The notes: generated by a model not told the origin, from the letters alone. DNA of 64,000 nucleotides from Paenibacillus lutimineralis (GCF_003991425.1 NZ_CP034346.1:347501-411500); one strand, 5' to 3'. Numbered from the stretch's first letter, positions 25,221 to 35,003 are shown. Numbers and translations: made by a program.

Positions 25221-28220
25221 TTATGCCGCCTTCTTCAGTGCCTGTCTACGCTGCTTGGCAGAGCGGCGGAAGAAGAACAGCTCGTAGATCACTGGTACGA
25301 TGACCAGTGTAAGTGCTGTAGCGGCGGTCAAGCCGCCAACGACTACGATTGCTAAGCTCTGCGAGACGATGCTGCCTTGCTCGGAGTGTCCGAACAGGAG
25401 TGGCAGCATGGCGCAAATCGTTGCGATGGCCGTCATCAGGATCGGCCGCATCCGCGTACTGGCCGCTTCAAGCAGCGCTTCTCGAATCGTCATATGCTCC
25501 TCGTTCTGCTTGACGCGGTCGATCAGTACGATCGCGTTCGTGACGACAATACCGATCAGCATCAGCGCTCCGAATATAGCGGTGAAGTCTGGCGTTACAC
25601 CGGAGATCAGTAGACCAATGACGGCGCCGATCGCCGCAAGCGGTAGGGAGAACATGATCGCCAGCGGAGCACGCAGTGTCTTGAAGGTAATGACCATGAT
25701 CAGGTAGACAAGGCCAATAGAGATGATTGCAGTCATGCCCAAGTCCTTAAAATCTCCAGCTTGGTCGACAGAAGCACCACCCTCATAGAGACTTACGCCT
25801 GCCGGAAGCGTAATGGTATTGGTCTCCTTCTTAATAGAAGCCCCAATCTCGGATACCTTTTTCGGGTCCACCTCTGTTGTGATCCGTACATAGGGTTTGC
25901 CTTCTTTACGATATAGGGTAGCAGGATCGTTGCGGACCTCAAGCTTCGCCAACTGGGACAACGGCTGTGGTCCTGTAGCGGTCATCAGCGTGATGTTCTC
26001 CAGATCCTGCTGGGATTTTGGCTCGCTGAGCGGAGTTAGCACGACACTCGCTGGTGAGCCGTTCAGCTCCATCTGTCCGAGCGGAATTGGATTCAGGACG
26101 GCGGCCAGCTGCATCATGATTTCCTGAGCGTTGGCCTTGGCCGGATCTACTCGGAACGAGAAGACAGGCTTCGTGTCCTCCATGTTGCTAGATATTTTGC
26201 GGACGCCCTCAATATCTTTTACTTTATCCTGTACCTGGCTCGCTACCGTCGTAAGCTCTGACAGATCGTCTCCCGTGATATCGATATACTCGCTGGTCGA
26301 GCCTCCGCCCATGAAGCTCGTCGGGCTCGCCGACAGCACCGCTCCGGGATATTGGTCTTGAAGTCCCCGAACCTGGTTCACAAAAGCGTTGGTATCGGCA
26401 TCCTTCTTCATGACGATCGTGAAGTTAACTAGGGTCGTTGAGCTTACGCTGCCCCATTGGGCCGAGTCAGCACTGTTGCCGGACTGCATGATGACTGTCT
26501 TCGCTTCCGGTAGCTTCATCATCGCTTGTTCGAGCTTCTTGCCCTCGGTCAGCACCTCAGGCACGGGTGTGTCATTTGGATATTTCAATTTGACCGAGAT
26601 ATGACTAGCGTCGGAAGCGTCGAGTGCTCCCTTCGGCATGTTGATATAGACAGCAATAGAGCCAACCAGAATGATCAGGCCGAGCAAGAGGGATACCCAC
26701 TTGCGGCTCAGGTTCCAGTCCAGGAAACGACGGAACCATTTGGACGGTTCATGCTCCTTCATGGCCGTATTCCGCAGCAGCCGCGAGCTGAGAAGCGGAA
26801 CAACGGTCAGGGCTACGATAAGCGAAGTCAGTAGTGAGTAAGTTACCGTTAGGGCAAAAGGCAGCAGGAACGCCTGCAGGCTGCCGCGCAGCAAACCCAT
26901 CGGCAGGAACACCGCTACGGTTGCTATTGTTGAAGCGGTAATCGCACCAGCGACCTCTTTCGTTGCACTGATTATCATTTCAATCGAGAAAGGTTCCTTT
27001 TGCAGTCTGCGATAGATGTTCTCGATAACTACGATACTGTCATCCACCAGACGACCAACGGCTACAGCTACCCCGCCCAGCGTGATGATGTTCAGGGTAA
27101 CACCCGAGAGGTTCAGCAGATATAGCGTAACAGCCAACGATAGCGGGATCGATACGACGGTTACCAGAGTAGCGCGGAAATTGCGTAGGAAGATCAGAAT
27201 GATGATCGTGGCAAACAGCGCGCCGAGCAGCACCTCCCGCATCATGCTATTGACGGAATCGACGACCATTTCAGAGGTGCTGATCACGACCTCGGCTTCG
27301 GCTCCTTTGATGTTCTTGTTGATGTCTTCTAAGGTATCTTGCACCTTCTTGCCGACGTCTACCGCATTAGCGTTGGCTTCCTTCATCACGATGGCGAACA
27401 GCACATCCTTGCCGTTGGAACGGCTGACGCTCTCCTGATCGGCTTTGACCTCAACAGATGCAATATCCTGCAGCTTCACTCCATCAGAGATTGGGAGAGC
27501 CTTCAGCGTATCTACATTGTCAATCGAAGAGATGACGCCGATGCTGCCCGTCTGTCCGCCAATCGTCTGCTCACCGATGGATGCCGCGACGCTGCGGCCT
27601 TGAAGCAGCCCTGTCATCTGGACGACGGATACGCCATGGGTGGCCATCTTCTGCGGATCAAGCTTAATTTGCACCTGTGGTAAGGTTTTACCGTATAGCG
27701 CCACGTTCGCGACGCCGTCAATCTTCTGCAGCTTAGGGATAATGACCGTCTCAGCGGTCTCCAGCGTCTCCTCGGTAATCCCATTCTCGAAAGCCAGTGT
27801 CAATTGGGACACCGGAATCATGGAAGTGTTGAGCTGAAGCACATAGGGCCGCATCACTCCCTGCGGGAACTGCAGGGTATTTACCGCCTTCTGCACCTCC
27901 TGTGCGGCATCCTTCATATTCGTCTTGGAGTCAAAATGGATGTTCACCTGCGCATATCCATCTCCCGAAGAAGACATCATCTCTGTCTTTCCCTTGACCA
28001 TTGCTACAGCCGATTCAATCGGCTTGGTGACGTTCTCCTCCATGGCTTGCGCATTCTGTCCTGGTCCAAGCGTTGTTACTGTTACTTGTGGATTATCGGC
28101 CTCCGGCATGAATTCCATCGGCAGAGAGGTATAGCTCATCGCTCCTACGACAAGCGCCAAGACGATCAGCAGCCCCGCTGCCGCCTTATTGCCGAATACC
28201 CATTTGGTTATCCCACTCAT
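25221..28220 (-). CDS. RND-family efflux permease (SwrC/YerP-like)
   Basis: A 999-residue inner-membrane proton-driven efflux permease of the HAE1/AcrB family; Gram-positive members such as SwrC export surfactin-like lipopeptides and hydrophobic compounds. TM1 lies at residues ~8-30, followed by a porter domain, the block TM2-6 (~330-470), a second porter half and TM8-12 (~840-980). The motif GRLVDDSIVVIENI in TM4 carries the paired Asp for proton relay. ATG 28220 follows GGAGAAAG. No membrane-fusion partner or TetR regulator is adjacent; the YknX-like adaptor at 33 kb belongs to another operon. Confidence 0.92.
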   Translation of the reverse strand: MSGITKWVFGNKAAAGLLIVLALVVGAMSYTSLPMEFMPEADNPQVTVTTLGPGQNAQAMEENVTKPIESAVAMVKGKTEMMSSSGDGYAQVNIHFDSKTNMKDAAQEVQKAVNTLQFPQGVMRPYVLQLNTSMIPVSQLTLAFENGITEETLETAETVIIPKLQKIDGVANVALYGKTLPQVQIKLDPQKMATHGVSVVQMTGLLQGRSVAASIGEQTIGGQTGSIGVISSIDNVDTLKALPISDGVKLQDIASVEVKADQESVSRSNGKDVLFAIVMKEANANAVDVGKKVQDTLEDINKNIKGAEAEVVISTSEMVVDSVNSMMREVLLGALFATIIILIFLRNFRATLVTVVSIPLSLAVTLYLLNLSGVTLNIITLGGVAVAVGRLVDDSIVVIENIYRRLQKEPFSIEMIISATKEVAGAITASTIATVAVFLPMGLLRGSLQAFLLPFALTVTYSLLTSLIVALTVVPLLSSRLLRNTAMKEHEPSKWFRRFLDWNLSRKWVSLLLGLIILVGSIAVYINMPKGALDASDASHISVKLKYPNDTPVPEVLTEGKKLEQAMMKLPEAKTVIMQSGNSADSAQWGSVSSTTLVNFTIVMKKDADTNAFVNQVRGLQDQYPGAVLSASPTSFMGGGSTSEYIDITGDDLSELTTVASQVQDKVKDIEGVRKISSNMEDTKPVFSFRVDPAKANAQEIMMQLAAVLNPIPLGQMELNGSPASVVLTPLSEPKSQQDLENITLMTATGPQPLSQLAKLEVRNDPATLYRKEGKPYVRITTEVDPKKVSEIGASIKKETNTITLPAGVSLYEGGASVDQAGDFKDLGMTAIISIGLVYLIMVITFKTLRAPLAIMFSLPLAAIGAVIGLLISGVTPDFTAIFGALMLIGIVVTNAIVLIDRVKQNEEHMTIREALLEAASTRMRPILMTAIATICAMLPLLFGHSEQGSIVSQSLAIVVVGGLTAATALTLVIVPVIYELFFFRRSAKQRRQALKKAA

Positions 28221-28647
28221 TGATTCTTTCTCCTTCCACTCCCTTTAATTTGGCTCTTACGGTTGTCGATTTGTTATATAAGGTTGCAATCAACCCTTTT
28301 TGAACATGATCTTATGTATGTCGACGAATATTAGTGTAGTGGTTTTCCAGGCATGACAACACGGCCATGCGAATGGTTTTAGCCCTACATCCACGGCAGG
28401 AGATACTCTCCTACCAGAGACTAGGACTAGCTAACCCGTGATGGCAACAGAATTCTTATTTTGTCGAAGAGGTGTTTTTTGCTGCATAGCTGGACTTGGT
28501 TTGTATCAGACTAGAAAGCGGACTGCGAACACAACAAAAAACACACCTGCACAGGACAAGGAACAACAAGAAAGCGCTATCAGCGCTTGTTTATAATGAG
28601 CATGTAAGTAATCAATACCAAGCTATAACGATATAGGGGGAATCATA
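28221..28647. other. Divergent intergenic region between RND and PTS genes
   Basis: The right part holds the cre-like site and -10 box of the PTS gene. In the middle, AGGTGTTTTTTG (28470-28481) faces CAAAAAACACACCT (28535-28548), an inverted repeat with a two-base bulge that could fold in the leader or bind a regulator. No ORF was found. Confidence 0.5.
28569..28597 (+). promoter_or_regulatory. cre-like site and -10 box of PTS gene
   Basis: AGAAAGCGCTATCA (28569-28582) matches the CcpA cre consensus TGWAANCGNTNWCA at 13 of 14 positions and is part of the palindrome AAGCGCT-ATC-AGCGCTT. TATAAT lies at 28592-28597. The cre overlaps the -35 region, which predicts glucose repression by CcpA. Confidence 0.6.
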
Positions 28648-29886
28648 ATGCAACGTCTAATGAAGTGGATGGAAGAGAATTTCGCGCCACGATTAGAAGC
28701 ATTTACGAAGAATGTCTGGGTCGATTCCATTCAGGAAGCGATAATGGTGGCCTTGCCGATGATCTTCATTGGTTCATTGATAACATTAGTGTCCATTCTG
28801 AATGACTTCATCCCAGGCATGCCTGATTTGTCGCCAATTACGACGTTCAGCTTCGGGTTGCTTGGAATCTTTATTGCTTTTCTGACACCATATACCGTCA
28901 TGCAGAAGAAGGGTCACGATAAGATCAAGCTCATTGCAGGCGCAACCGGCTTATCCTTGTTCATGATGCTGCTAAAGCCGACCTTCAGTGACGACGGAAC
29001 GGTACAATTCGTCCTTGAACGCTTCGGACCTTCGGGGATGGTTACTGCTCTTTTGGTGGGGGCATTTGTGGCTGTTATATTTAACGTCTTTAACCGATTC
29101 TCTTTCTTCAAGAAAAATACGACACTCCCTGAATTTATTAAGGACTGGTTTGATTTCCTCGTTCCGATTGCTCTGGTTCTCGTGATCGGCTGGATTCTGA
29201 TCTACCAATTGCATTTTGATATGTTCGCGCTGATTGTAGACATTTTCAACCCACTGCAAAAGATTAGCCAAACCCTGATTGGCTTTGTCCTGTTCAACTT
29301 TATCGGAGTTCTGCTCTATTCCTTCGGTGTCAGCCCGTGGGTCATGACTCCAATCTTCTATTCGATCTGGATTCCAGCGATTGAACAGAACGCCTCGCTC
29401 GTGGCTCAAGGCTTGGAGCCGGTCAATATTAACACATTCGAGACATTCTTCTCCGGCTGGGTCGGCGTTGGCGGTCTCGGGGCGACTCTGCCACTGATTG
29501 TTTGGTTCCTGTTCGCGAAGTCGAAGAAGCTAAAGTCAATCGGGAAAGCAACGATCGTACCTTCGCTGTTCAATATCAATGAGCCGGTCATTTACGGAGC
29601 TCCGGTCGCTTTTAATCCGATCCTGATGATCCCGATGTGGATCAACGGTATTATTACGCCGGTTATCGTCTACATCGTGCTTAATCTTGGACTTGTAGAC
29701 ATTCCAAGTAAAGTGTTCCAGCTCTGGTATACACCGATCGGGATCTCCACGTACATCTTGACCGGGTTCAAGGGCGTCGTGCTCCTGGCGATCGTATTGC
29801 TTCAGATGTTCATCGTCTGGTTCCCGTTCTTCAAAGTGTACGACAAGCAAGAGCTTAAGAAGGAGCAGCTAGCTGCCGCTGAATAA
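28648..29886 (+). CDS. PTS cellobiose/lactose-type permease EIIC
   Basis: A 412-residue membrane component of a lactose/cellobiose-family phosphotransferase system. It has about ten membrane segments and the family signature PSLFNINEPVIYGAPVAFNP (~310-329). ATG 28648 follows AGGGGG. No EIIA or EIIB gene is adjacent, so it must borrow them from another locus. The GH3 glucosidase downstream suggests a beta-glucoside or cellobiose substrate, although GH3 acts on unphosphorylated sugar. A cre-like site precedes the gene. The two genes are separated by a palindromic repeat that may affect co-expression. Confidence 0.9.
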   Translation: MQRLMKWMEENFAPRLEAFTKNVWVDSIQEAIMVALPMIFIGSLITLVSILNDFIPGMPDLSPITTFSFGLLGIFIAFLTPYTVMQKKGHDKIKLIAGATGLSLFMMLLKPTFSDDGTVQFVLERFGPSGMVTALLVGAFVAVIFNVFNRFSFFKKNTTLPEFIKDWFDFLVPIALVLVIGWILIYQLHFDMFALIVDIFNPLQKISQTLIGFVLFNFIGVLLYSFGVSPWVMTPIFYSIWIPAIEQNASLVAQGLEPVNINTFETFFSGWVGVGGLGATLPLIVWFLFAKSKKLKSIGKATIVPSLFNINEPVIYGAPVAFNPILMIPMWINGIITPVIVYIVLNLGLVDIPSKVFQLWYTPIGISTYILTGFKGVVLLAIVLLQMFIVWFPFFKVYDKQELKKEQLAAAE

Positions 29887-29896
29887 ACCAAAATAT

Positions 29897-30101
29897 GTGA
29901 TCATAAACCGATTTTCAGCACCGAAGCTTATGCTTCCGATGTGCGTTTCTTCGAAACGCTTCAGTTGGATGAAGCTAGGGACTGAGGAGCGGGGCTATAC
30001 GTTTTCGTAGAAAACGACTTCGGAAGCATTTGCTTAGGCCCGGCTGAATTCAAGATTCGATGTCGAATATACTTCTTGACTCACTTCGTGATCAAAATCG
30101 G
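29897..30101. repeat. 200-bp palindromic dispersed repeat, copy A
   Basis: The element is an extended imperfect hairpin. Base arms are CCGATTTT (29908-29915) and AAAATCGG (30094-30101). The arm starting GCTTATGCTTCCGA (near 29927) pairs with the one ending TCGGAAGCATTTGC (near 30033). The apex includes GTTGGATGAAGCTAGGGA. A second copy at 41728-41918 shares TTTTCAGCACC, GGATGAAGCTAGGGA, TGAGGAGCGG, CCCGGCTGAATTCAAGATTC, GATGTCGA and ACTTCGTGATCAAAA. It has no ORF. It could be a REP/MITE-like element or a structured RNA. Confidence 0.75.
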
Positions 30102-30118
30102 AATAAGGAGAGATAAGG

Positions 30119-32380
30119 ATGAGACCAACACAAGAACTACTCGCGGCTATGACTTTGGAAGAGAAGGCGGCCATCTGCGCCGGACTAAATATGTGGATGA
30201 CGAAGGGCTTCGAACAGCACGGGATTCCCGCTCTTCAAATGTATGATGGCACGAACGGAATCCGTAAGACGAACAGCAACGAAGAGATGGGCATTACTGG
30301 CGAGAATATTCCTGCCACCTGTTATCCAACGGGTTCTGCAATCGGTTCGTCCTGGAACACGGACCTTCTACAAGAACTTGGTGTAGCCCTGGGGGTAGAA
30401 GGACGTGAGATGGAGGTTGACCTGCTCTTAGGGCCAGGGATCAACATGAAGCGTACTCCGCTCGGTGGCCGGAACTTTGAATATTATTCGGAGGACCCGT
30501 TCCTAACGGGCGAGCTTGGAGCCGCGCTTATCAATGGATTGCAGAGTCAAGGCGTCGGCGCTTCGTTGAAGCACTTTGCCGGGAACAATCAGGAATTCGA
30601 GAAGATCGTTACAAGCTCCGAGATCGATGAGCGGACATTACGCGAGATTTATCTGGCTGCCTTCGAGCGTATCGTGAAAAAAGCTAACCCATGGACCATC
30701 ATGTGCTCCTACAATCTGCTGAATGGTTCCTATACGAGTGAGAACGAGCATTTGTTGAACGATATTTTGCGTGAGGAATGGGGCTATGAAGGGGTTGTCA
30801 TTTCTGACTGGACTGCTGTTAATGACCGGATTCGCGGTTTGGCTGCAGGCCTGGATCTGGAGATGCCGGGTCCGGCTTACTACAATACGAAGGCGATTGT
30901 GAAGGCCGTTCAAGAGGGCAAATTGGATGAAGCGGTCGTTGATAAATCCGCTGGTCGTATTATTGAACTTGTCCGTAAGGTCAAGGAAGCGAATGTTGAA
31001 TCGGCACCTGCGAATGTAGATTATCATGAATTGGCGCGCCGGGCTGCTGCAGAGAGTATCGTATTGCTGAAGAATGATAATAGCATTCTGCCGTTGGACT
31101 CCGAGAAAATGTCCAAAATGGCTGTTATTGGAACGTTTGCGAAGCAGCCAAGAATTCAGGGAGCGGGTAGTGCGAGAGTAACGCCGACACGCGTTGATAT
31201 TCCGTGGGATGAACTGAAGAACATTGTAGGAGATAAGGTTGATCTGGTCTATGCTGATGGATATCCGCAGGATGACCGCATCAATGAGCAGATGATCCAA
31301 GAGAGCGCGGCGCTTGCGGCATCTGCAGACGTTGCTGTCCTGTTCGTCGGTCAGCCGGAGTACGTTGAATCGGAAATGCATGATCTGGAGACCATCGAGC
31401 TGCCTCTTCATCAGCAGAAGCTAATCAAGGCAGTGACAGAGGTTCAGCCTCATTGCATCGTCGTCACTAGCAGCGGATCAGCACTGGCAATGAATTCTTG
31501 GATTCAGTATGTACCTGGTGTGCTCCATTCCTGGCTGACAGGCCAAGGCAGCGGTAAGGCGATTGCCGATATTCTGTTCGGACATGTCAATCCGTCCGGT
31601 AAACTGTCGGAGACCTTCCCAGTTAAGCTGTCCGACAACCCGGCGCATATGCGGATTCGCGGTGAGAACGGCAAGCTCTACTATCGCGAAGGACTTTCGA
31701 TTGGTTATCGTTACTACGACCGTAAGGAGTTGGCGCCACAATTCCCATTCGGACATGGCTTGTCGTATACGACTTTCGCCTATTCTGATCTGAAGGCCGT
31801 TCAGCAAGGCGAGCATGTGAATGTCGCCTTCTTCGTAGAGAATACCGGGACGATGTTCGGTAAAGAGGTTGTACAGCTCTATATCCACGATGAAGAGTGC
31901 AGCTGGAACCGTCCGCAGAAGGAGCTCAAGGCATTTACGAAGATTGCGCTCGCACCAGGTGAGAAGCAGCAGGTTCATTTCGTGCTAGAGGAACGCGACT
32001 TCGCTTACTACAACACGAAATACAACAAATGGGTGGCAGAGACGGGTTACTTCCAAATTGTGATCGGTAGTTCTTCCCGAGACATTCGCTTGCGTGAGCG
32101 TATCCATTGCGACTTCGGTCTGGAGCCAATCTCTTTCCACAAGTTCAGCCTGCTCAACGACTGGATCAACACACCGAAGGCGAAGACTATCTTTGAGGCT
32201 TATCTTGCGGAGATGAACAAGCATGTCAGCGAGCAAGTGATCCTGGACGATGTGTTCATCGGCTTCTGGGGCGACTTCCCAGCCATTAAGATCTTCCAGA
32301 TGTTTGGCCAAACCTGGTTGATCGACCGTTCGCCGGACGATGTGATTGCCGAGATGATCGCGGAATTTGAACGGCAATAA
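30119..32380 (+). CDS. GH3 beta-glucosidase
   Basis: A 753-residue family 3 glycoside hydrolase, cytosolic (no signal peptide). The N-terminal TIM-barrel contains LGPGINMKRTPLGGRNFEYY and SLKHFAGNNQE, with nucleophile Asp230 in VVISDW. The alpha/beta domain follows (SIVLLKNDNSILPL, then GAGSARVTP), and a C-terminal fibronectin-III-like domain starts near QFPFGHGLSYTTF. ATG 30119 follows AAGGAGAGATAAGG. Likely substrates are beta-glucosides or xylosides. It follows the PTS EIIC gene, which is consistent with beta-glucoside use. A strong terminator ends the unit. Confidence 0.92.
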   Translation: MRPTQELLAAMTLEEKAAICAGLNMWMTKGFEQHGIPALQMYDGTNGIRKTNSNEEMGITGENIPATCYPTGSAIGSSWNTDLLQELGVALGVEGREMEVDLLLGPGINMKRTPLGGRNFEYYSEDPFLTGELGAALINGLQSQGVGASLKHFAGNNQEFEKIVTSSEIDERTLREIYLAAFERIVKKANPWTIMCSYNLLNGSYTSENEHLLNDILREEWGYEGVVISDWTAVNDRIRGLAAGLDLEMPGPAYYNTKAIVKAVQEGKLDEAVVDKSAGRIIELVRKVKEANVESAPANVDYHELARRAAAESIVLLKNDNSILPLDSEKMSKMAVIGTFAKQPRIQGAGSARVTPTRVDIPWDELKNIVGDKVDLVYADGYPQDDRINEQMIQESAALAASADVAVLFVGQPEYVESEMHDLETIELPLHQQKLIKAVTEVQPHCIVVTSSGSALAMNSWIQYVPGVLHSWLTGQGSGKAIADILFGHVNPSGKLSETFPVKLSDNPAHMRIRGENGKLYYREGLSIGYRYYDRKELAPQFPFGHGLSYTTFAYSDLKAVQQGEHVNVAFFVENTGTMFGKEVVQLYIHDEECSWNRPQKELKAFTKIALAPGEKQQVHFVLEERDFAYYNTKYNKWVAETGYFQIVIGSSSRDIRLRERIHCDFGLEPISFHKFSLLNDWINTPKAKTIFEAYLAEMNKHVSEQVILDDVFIGFWGDFPAIKIFQMFGQTWLIDRSPDDVIAEMIAEFERQ

Positions 32381-32407
32381 ACGATAAGCTTTCCGTAATA
32401 AGCTACT

Positions 32408-32465
32408 ACCTCCAGAGAATATCCCGTATCTTTTGCGGTACGGGGCGGCTCTGGAGGTTTTTTTT
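32408..32465 (+). terminator. Terminator after GH3 gene
   Basis: ACCTCCAGAG (32408-32417) pairs with CTCTGGAGGT (32449-32458), with an inner CCCGTA/TACGGG stem, followed by eight T. Confidence 0.9.
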
Positions 32466-32486
32466 GTGATAAAAATATCCAATACA

Positions 32487-32513
32487 TGAATCCTTAGGAG
32501 TGGTATCATCGTA
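32487..32513 (+). promoter_or_regulatory. ECF sigma (SigW-like) promoter of yknW-like operon
   Basis: TGAATC (32487-32492) and CGTA (32510-32513) are 17 bases apart, close to the SigW pattern TGAAAC-N16-CGTA. In B. subtilis yknWXYZ is a known SigW target, which supports the match. The pspA-like operon at 51.6 kb has a similar signal. Confidence 0.5.
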
Positions 32514-32586
32514 CATATAGATAGGATGTAACAATACATACATATACAACGGTTGACCGACAATTTTAAAAATGGGAGGGTTTTAG

Positions 32587-33225
32587 TTGGGAAATTTGTT
32601 TACGATTTTTGTTTCGCCGGAAATTACTTTCCAAAGACTTAAAAGCAGTAAGTTGGCTTGGCTAACATGCATGATTGTGCTAATAGTGCTGTCGTGTCTA
32701 GTAGTCTACCTGCAAATGCCGATCATAGAACAAACGGTGCTTGATAGTCTGAAGAGTAATCCTCAGATTTCTTCGGATGCTTATGATTCTGTACTTGCTG
32801 GAAGCAGGATAACTAGCTATGTAATGGCCGTTTTATCTATCGTTATGCTATTGTTCGTTGGTGGCCTTCTGTTCATGCTGCTGAATTTGATTGTTCGCGG
32901 GGAAGCGAAATATATGCAATTGGTTACTGTTGCGGCCTTTTCTGCTTTGCCTGGTATGATTAACGGGATTTTAACGGGTATTTTGCTTAAGATTGCGAAC
33001 GCTCAGACTTTAACGGACGTGTCGATCAGCCTAGGGGCGTTTATTCAAGATAAAGGCAGCCTATTGTACAAGATGCTGTCTGTCATTAATCCATTTAGTA
33101 TTTGGACTCTGATCTTATATATCATTGGTGCATCTGTTATGATGAACCGCCCTAAGAAGCAAGTGGCGGTGTGGATCGTAATTACTTGGCTTATCTTTTC
33201 TTTTGGTTCCTTGTTGTTAGTTTGA
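32587..33225 (+). CDS. yknW: Yip1-family membrane protein (YknW-like)
   Basis: TTG 32587 is six bases after GGGAGGG; 212 residues. Five hydrophobic segments (~23-44, 78-105, 118-138, 163-183, 192-211) fit the Yip1/YIP1 domain. It stands directly upstream of an adaptor, an ATPase and a permease, in the order of B. subtilis yknWXYZ. There, YknW helps assemble the exporter that protects against the SdpC toxin. The gene-by-gene order is the main reason for this call. Confidence 0.8.
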   Translation: MGNLFTIFVSPEITFQRLKSSKLAWLTCMIVLIVLSCLVVYLQMPIIEQTVLDSLKSNPQISSDAYDSVLAGSRITSYVMAVLSIVMLLFVGGLLFMLLNLIVRGEAKYMQLVTVAAFSALPGMINGILTGILLKIANAQTLTDVSISLGAFIQDKGSLLYKMLSVINPFSIWTLILYIIGASVMMNRPKKQVAVWIVITWLIFSFGSLLLV

Positions 33226-33255
33226 TAATAGATAGAGGATGGGAGTGGGGTTGTC

Positions 33256-34317
33256 TTGTTGAAGAAGAAGTGGGTATGGGGTGTTGTATTAGGGCTTGTT
33301 CTTGTGGTACTTGTACTTGCCAATTTGAGAGGGCTGAATCGTACAGAAAGTGTAAAGGTGGCTGAGGTAACGGAAGGCCATATCGTTGAGCAGATCTATA
33401 CGAATGGCAGACTGGAGCCGATCAAGTCGGTTGAGATTTTCTCGCCGGTAGGTGGCGTTGTTCAAGCGCTTAAGGTAAAAGAAGGGGACACTGTTACCGA
33501 AGGCCAGCCGCTGTTGACGCTTAAGATTGACGCCGTGAAGGAACAACTGGAGAAGGAAAAGATTAGTCTGCAGCTTACAGAAGCGGAGAGACTCGCTGCT
33601 AAAAAGCAGCACTTTGATAAATTCAAGCAGCAGGTGGCAGAGGATTCTGATCAGACGGTCGAGGAGTTGGACTTAACCTCCTATGATCTAAGAATCCGCA
33701 GCAGCCAATTGACGATCTCTTCCTTAGAGAAGCAGATGAACAACAGCACGGTATATGCCTCGGCGGGCGGTATAGTGACACTGGTATCGGTCAAAGAGGG
33801 GCAGCTTATGCCTGAGGGCAGTCAACTCGTAACCTTAGCCGATCTGTCTTCCTTTAAAGTTAAGGCTAATCTGACGGAGCTAGATTCAGGCAAGGTTGCC
33901 ATGGGAATGAAGGCAGTTGTGACCGGTGAATCGATCTCGGGTACATATCATGGAGATGTTACTTATCTATCCCCGACTGCCGTGTTGAATGACAAGACCT
34001 CCAAGGACGCTTCCGTTGAAATGGAGGTTACACTTACGGATAAGGCCGCGGAGCTGCGTCCCGGCTATAATGTGGCTATTGAGATGGAAATACCGGACAA
34101 GACTCGTGTTCTCGTCCCAATCGAAGCTGTGAAATATGAAGGCGAGGAAGTCTACGTATTTAAGATTGAGGGAGATAAAGCCGTCAAATCGATCGTAAAG
34201 ATCGGTAAAGAGGGAGACGAGCAGGTCGAAATCACTACAGGGGTCTCCAAGGGAGACCGAGTGGTCGTGGGAGGCGCGGATCAGCTTCGGGATGGCGATA
34301 AGGTGAAGGTCGAATGA
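33256..34317 (+). CDS. yknX: Membrane-fusion adaptor (YknX/MacA-like)
   Basis: TTG 33256 (or TTG 33259) follows GGGAGTGGGG; about 353 residues. One N-terminal membrane anchor (residues ~6-23) is followed by a lipoyl/barrel-sandwich half (VEIFSPVGGVVQALKVKEGDTV), a coiled-coil hairpin (~95-165), the second lipoyl half (VYASAGGIVTLVSVKEGQLM) and a C-terminal beta-barrel. This is the HlyD/MacA layout, extracellular in Gram-positives. It overlaps the ATPase gene by four bases (ATGA). Confidence 0.9.
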   Translation: MLKKKWVWGVVLGLVLVVLVLANLRGLNRTESVKVAEVTEGHIVEQIYTNGRLEPIKSVEIFSPVGGVVQALKVKEGDTVTEGQPLLTLKIDAVKEQLEKEKISLQLTEAERLAAKKQHFDKFKQQVAEDSDQTVEELDLTSYDLRIRSSQLTISSLEKQMNNSTVYASAGGIVTLVSVKEGQLMPEGSQLVTLADLSSFKVKANLTELDSGKVAMGMKAVVTGESISGTYHGDVTYLSPTAVLNDKTSKDASVEMEVTLTDKAAELRPGYNVAIEMEIPDKTRVLVPIEAVKYEGEEVYVFKIEGDKAVKSIVKIGKEGDEQVEITTGVSKGDRVVVGGADQLRDGDKVKVE

Positions 34318-35003
34318 TTACTTTGACGGACATCTCCAAGGTTTATAAAAATGGTTCCCTCGAGGTTCAGGCACTCAGCCCGGTCAATTTACAGGTGGAG
34401 CGTGGAGAATTCGTAGCGATTATGGGTTCTTCGGGTTCGGGGAAGTCTACGTTGATGAATATTATCGGTTGTCTCGATGTCCCGACATCAGGCAGCTACA
34501 ATCTGGACGGGCAGGAGGTTCATACGCTGAATGAGGACCAGCTGTCCAGAGTACGGAATCAGAAGATCGGCTTTGTATTTCAGAGCTTTAATCTACTCGG
34601 GCGGCAGACGGTGCTGCAAAATGTCATGCTCCCCATGATGTATGCAGGTATTCCCCGGGAGACCAGAAATGAGAGAGCGATGGAGTTGTTGGCTAGGGTT
34701 GGCCTTGCGGAGCGCGTGAAGCATCGTCCAACCGAGCTCTCTGGCGGGCAGAAGCAGCGCGTCGCTATTGCCCGTGCGTTAACGATGAAGGCACCGATTC
34801 TATTAGCTGATGAACCGACCGGTAATCTGGATACAAAATCATCCTATGAGATTATGGATTTATTTAAACAAATTCATGCGGAAGGAACGACGATCGTACT
34901 TGTTACCCATGAGCCCGATATTGCTGAACATGCTGATCGTGTGCTTCTCTTCGGCGATGGCAAGCTGCTTAAGGATACGCGCAAAGGAAGTGTGAGTTCA
35001 TGA
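34314..35003 (+). CDS. yknY: ABC transporter ATPase (YknY/MacB-type)
   Basis: A 229-residue nucleotide-binding subunit of the MacB/LolD type. Walker A is GSSGSGKST (38-46), the Q-loop lies in FVFQSFNLL, the signature is LSGGQKQR, Walker [10 protein letters not shown], and the switch histidine [13 protein letters not shown] 34314 overlaps the preceding stop and its own stop overlaps the permease start, indicating translational coupling. Confidence 0.93.
   Translation: MITLTDISKVYKNGSLEVQALSPVNLQVERGEFVAIMGSSGSGKSTLMNIIGCLDVPTSGSYNLDGQEVHTLNEDQLSRVRNQKIGFVFQSFNLLGRQTVLQNVMLPMMYAGIPRETRNERAMELLARVGLAERVKHRPTELSGGQKQRVAIARALTMKAPILLADEPTGNLDTKSSYEIMDLFKQIHAEGTTIVLVTHEPDIAEHADRVLLFGDGKLLKDTRKGSVSS

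Noticed and set aside
25300..28223. Several plus-strand frames of 70-140 codons
   Set aside because: All lie antisense to the RND permease gene and show no ribosome binding sites or recognisable protein features.
28470..28548. LicT/SacY-type RNA antiterminator before the PTS EIIC gene
   Set aside because: The inverted repeat lacks the conserved RAT layout and lies upstream of the -10 box, so it would not be in the transcript.
31985..32563. Minus-strand frame of 192 codons over the GH3 3' end
   Set aside because: It is a shadow of the GH3 gene and its terminator; the composition follows the opposite-strand codon pattern.
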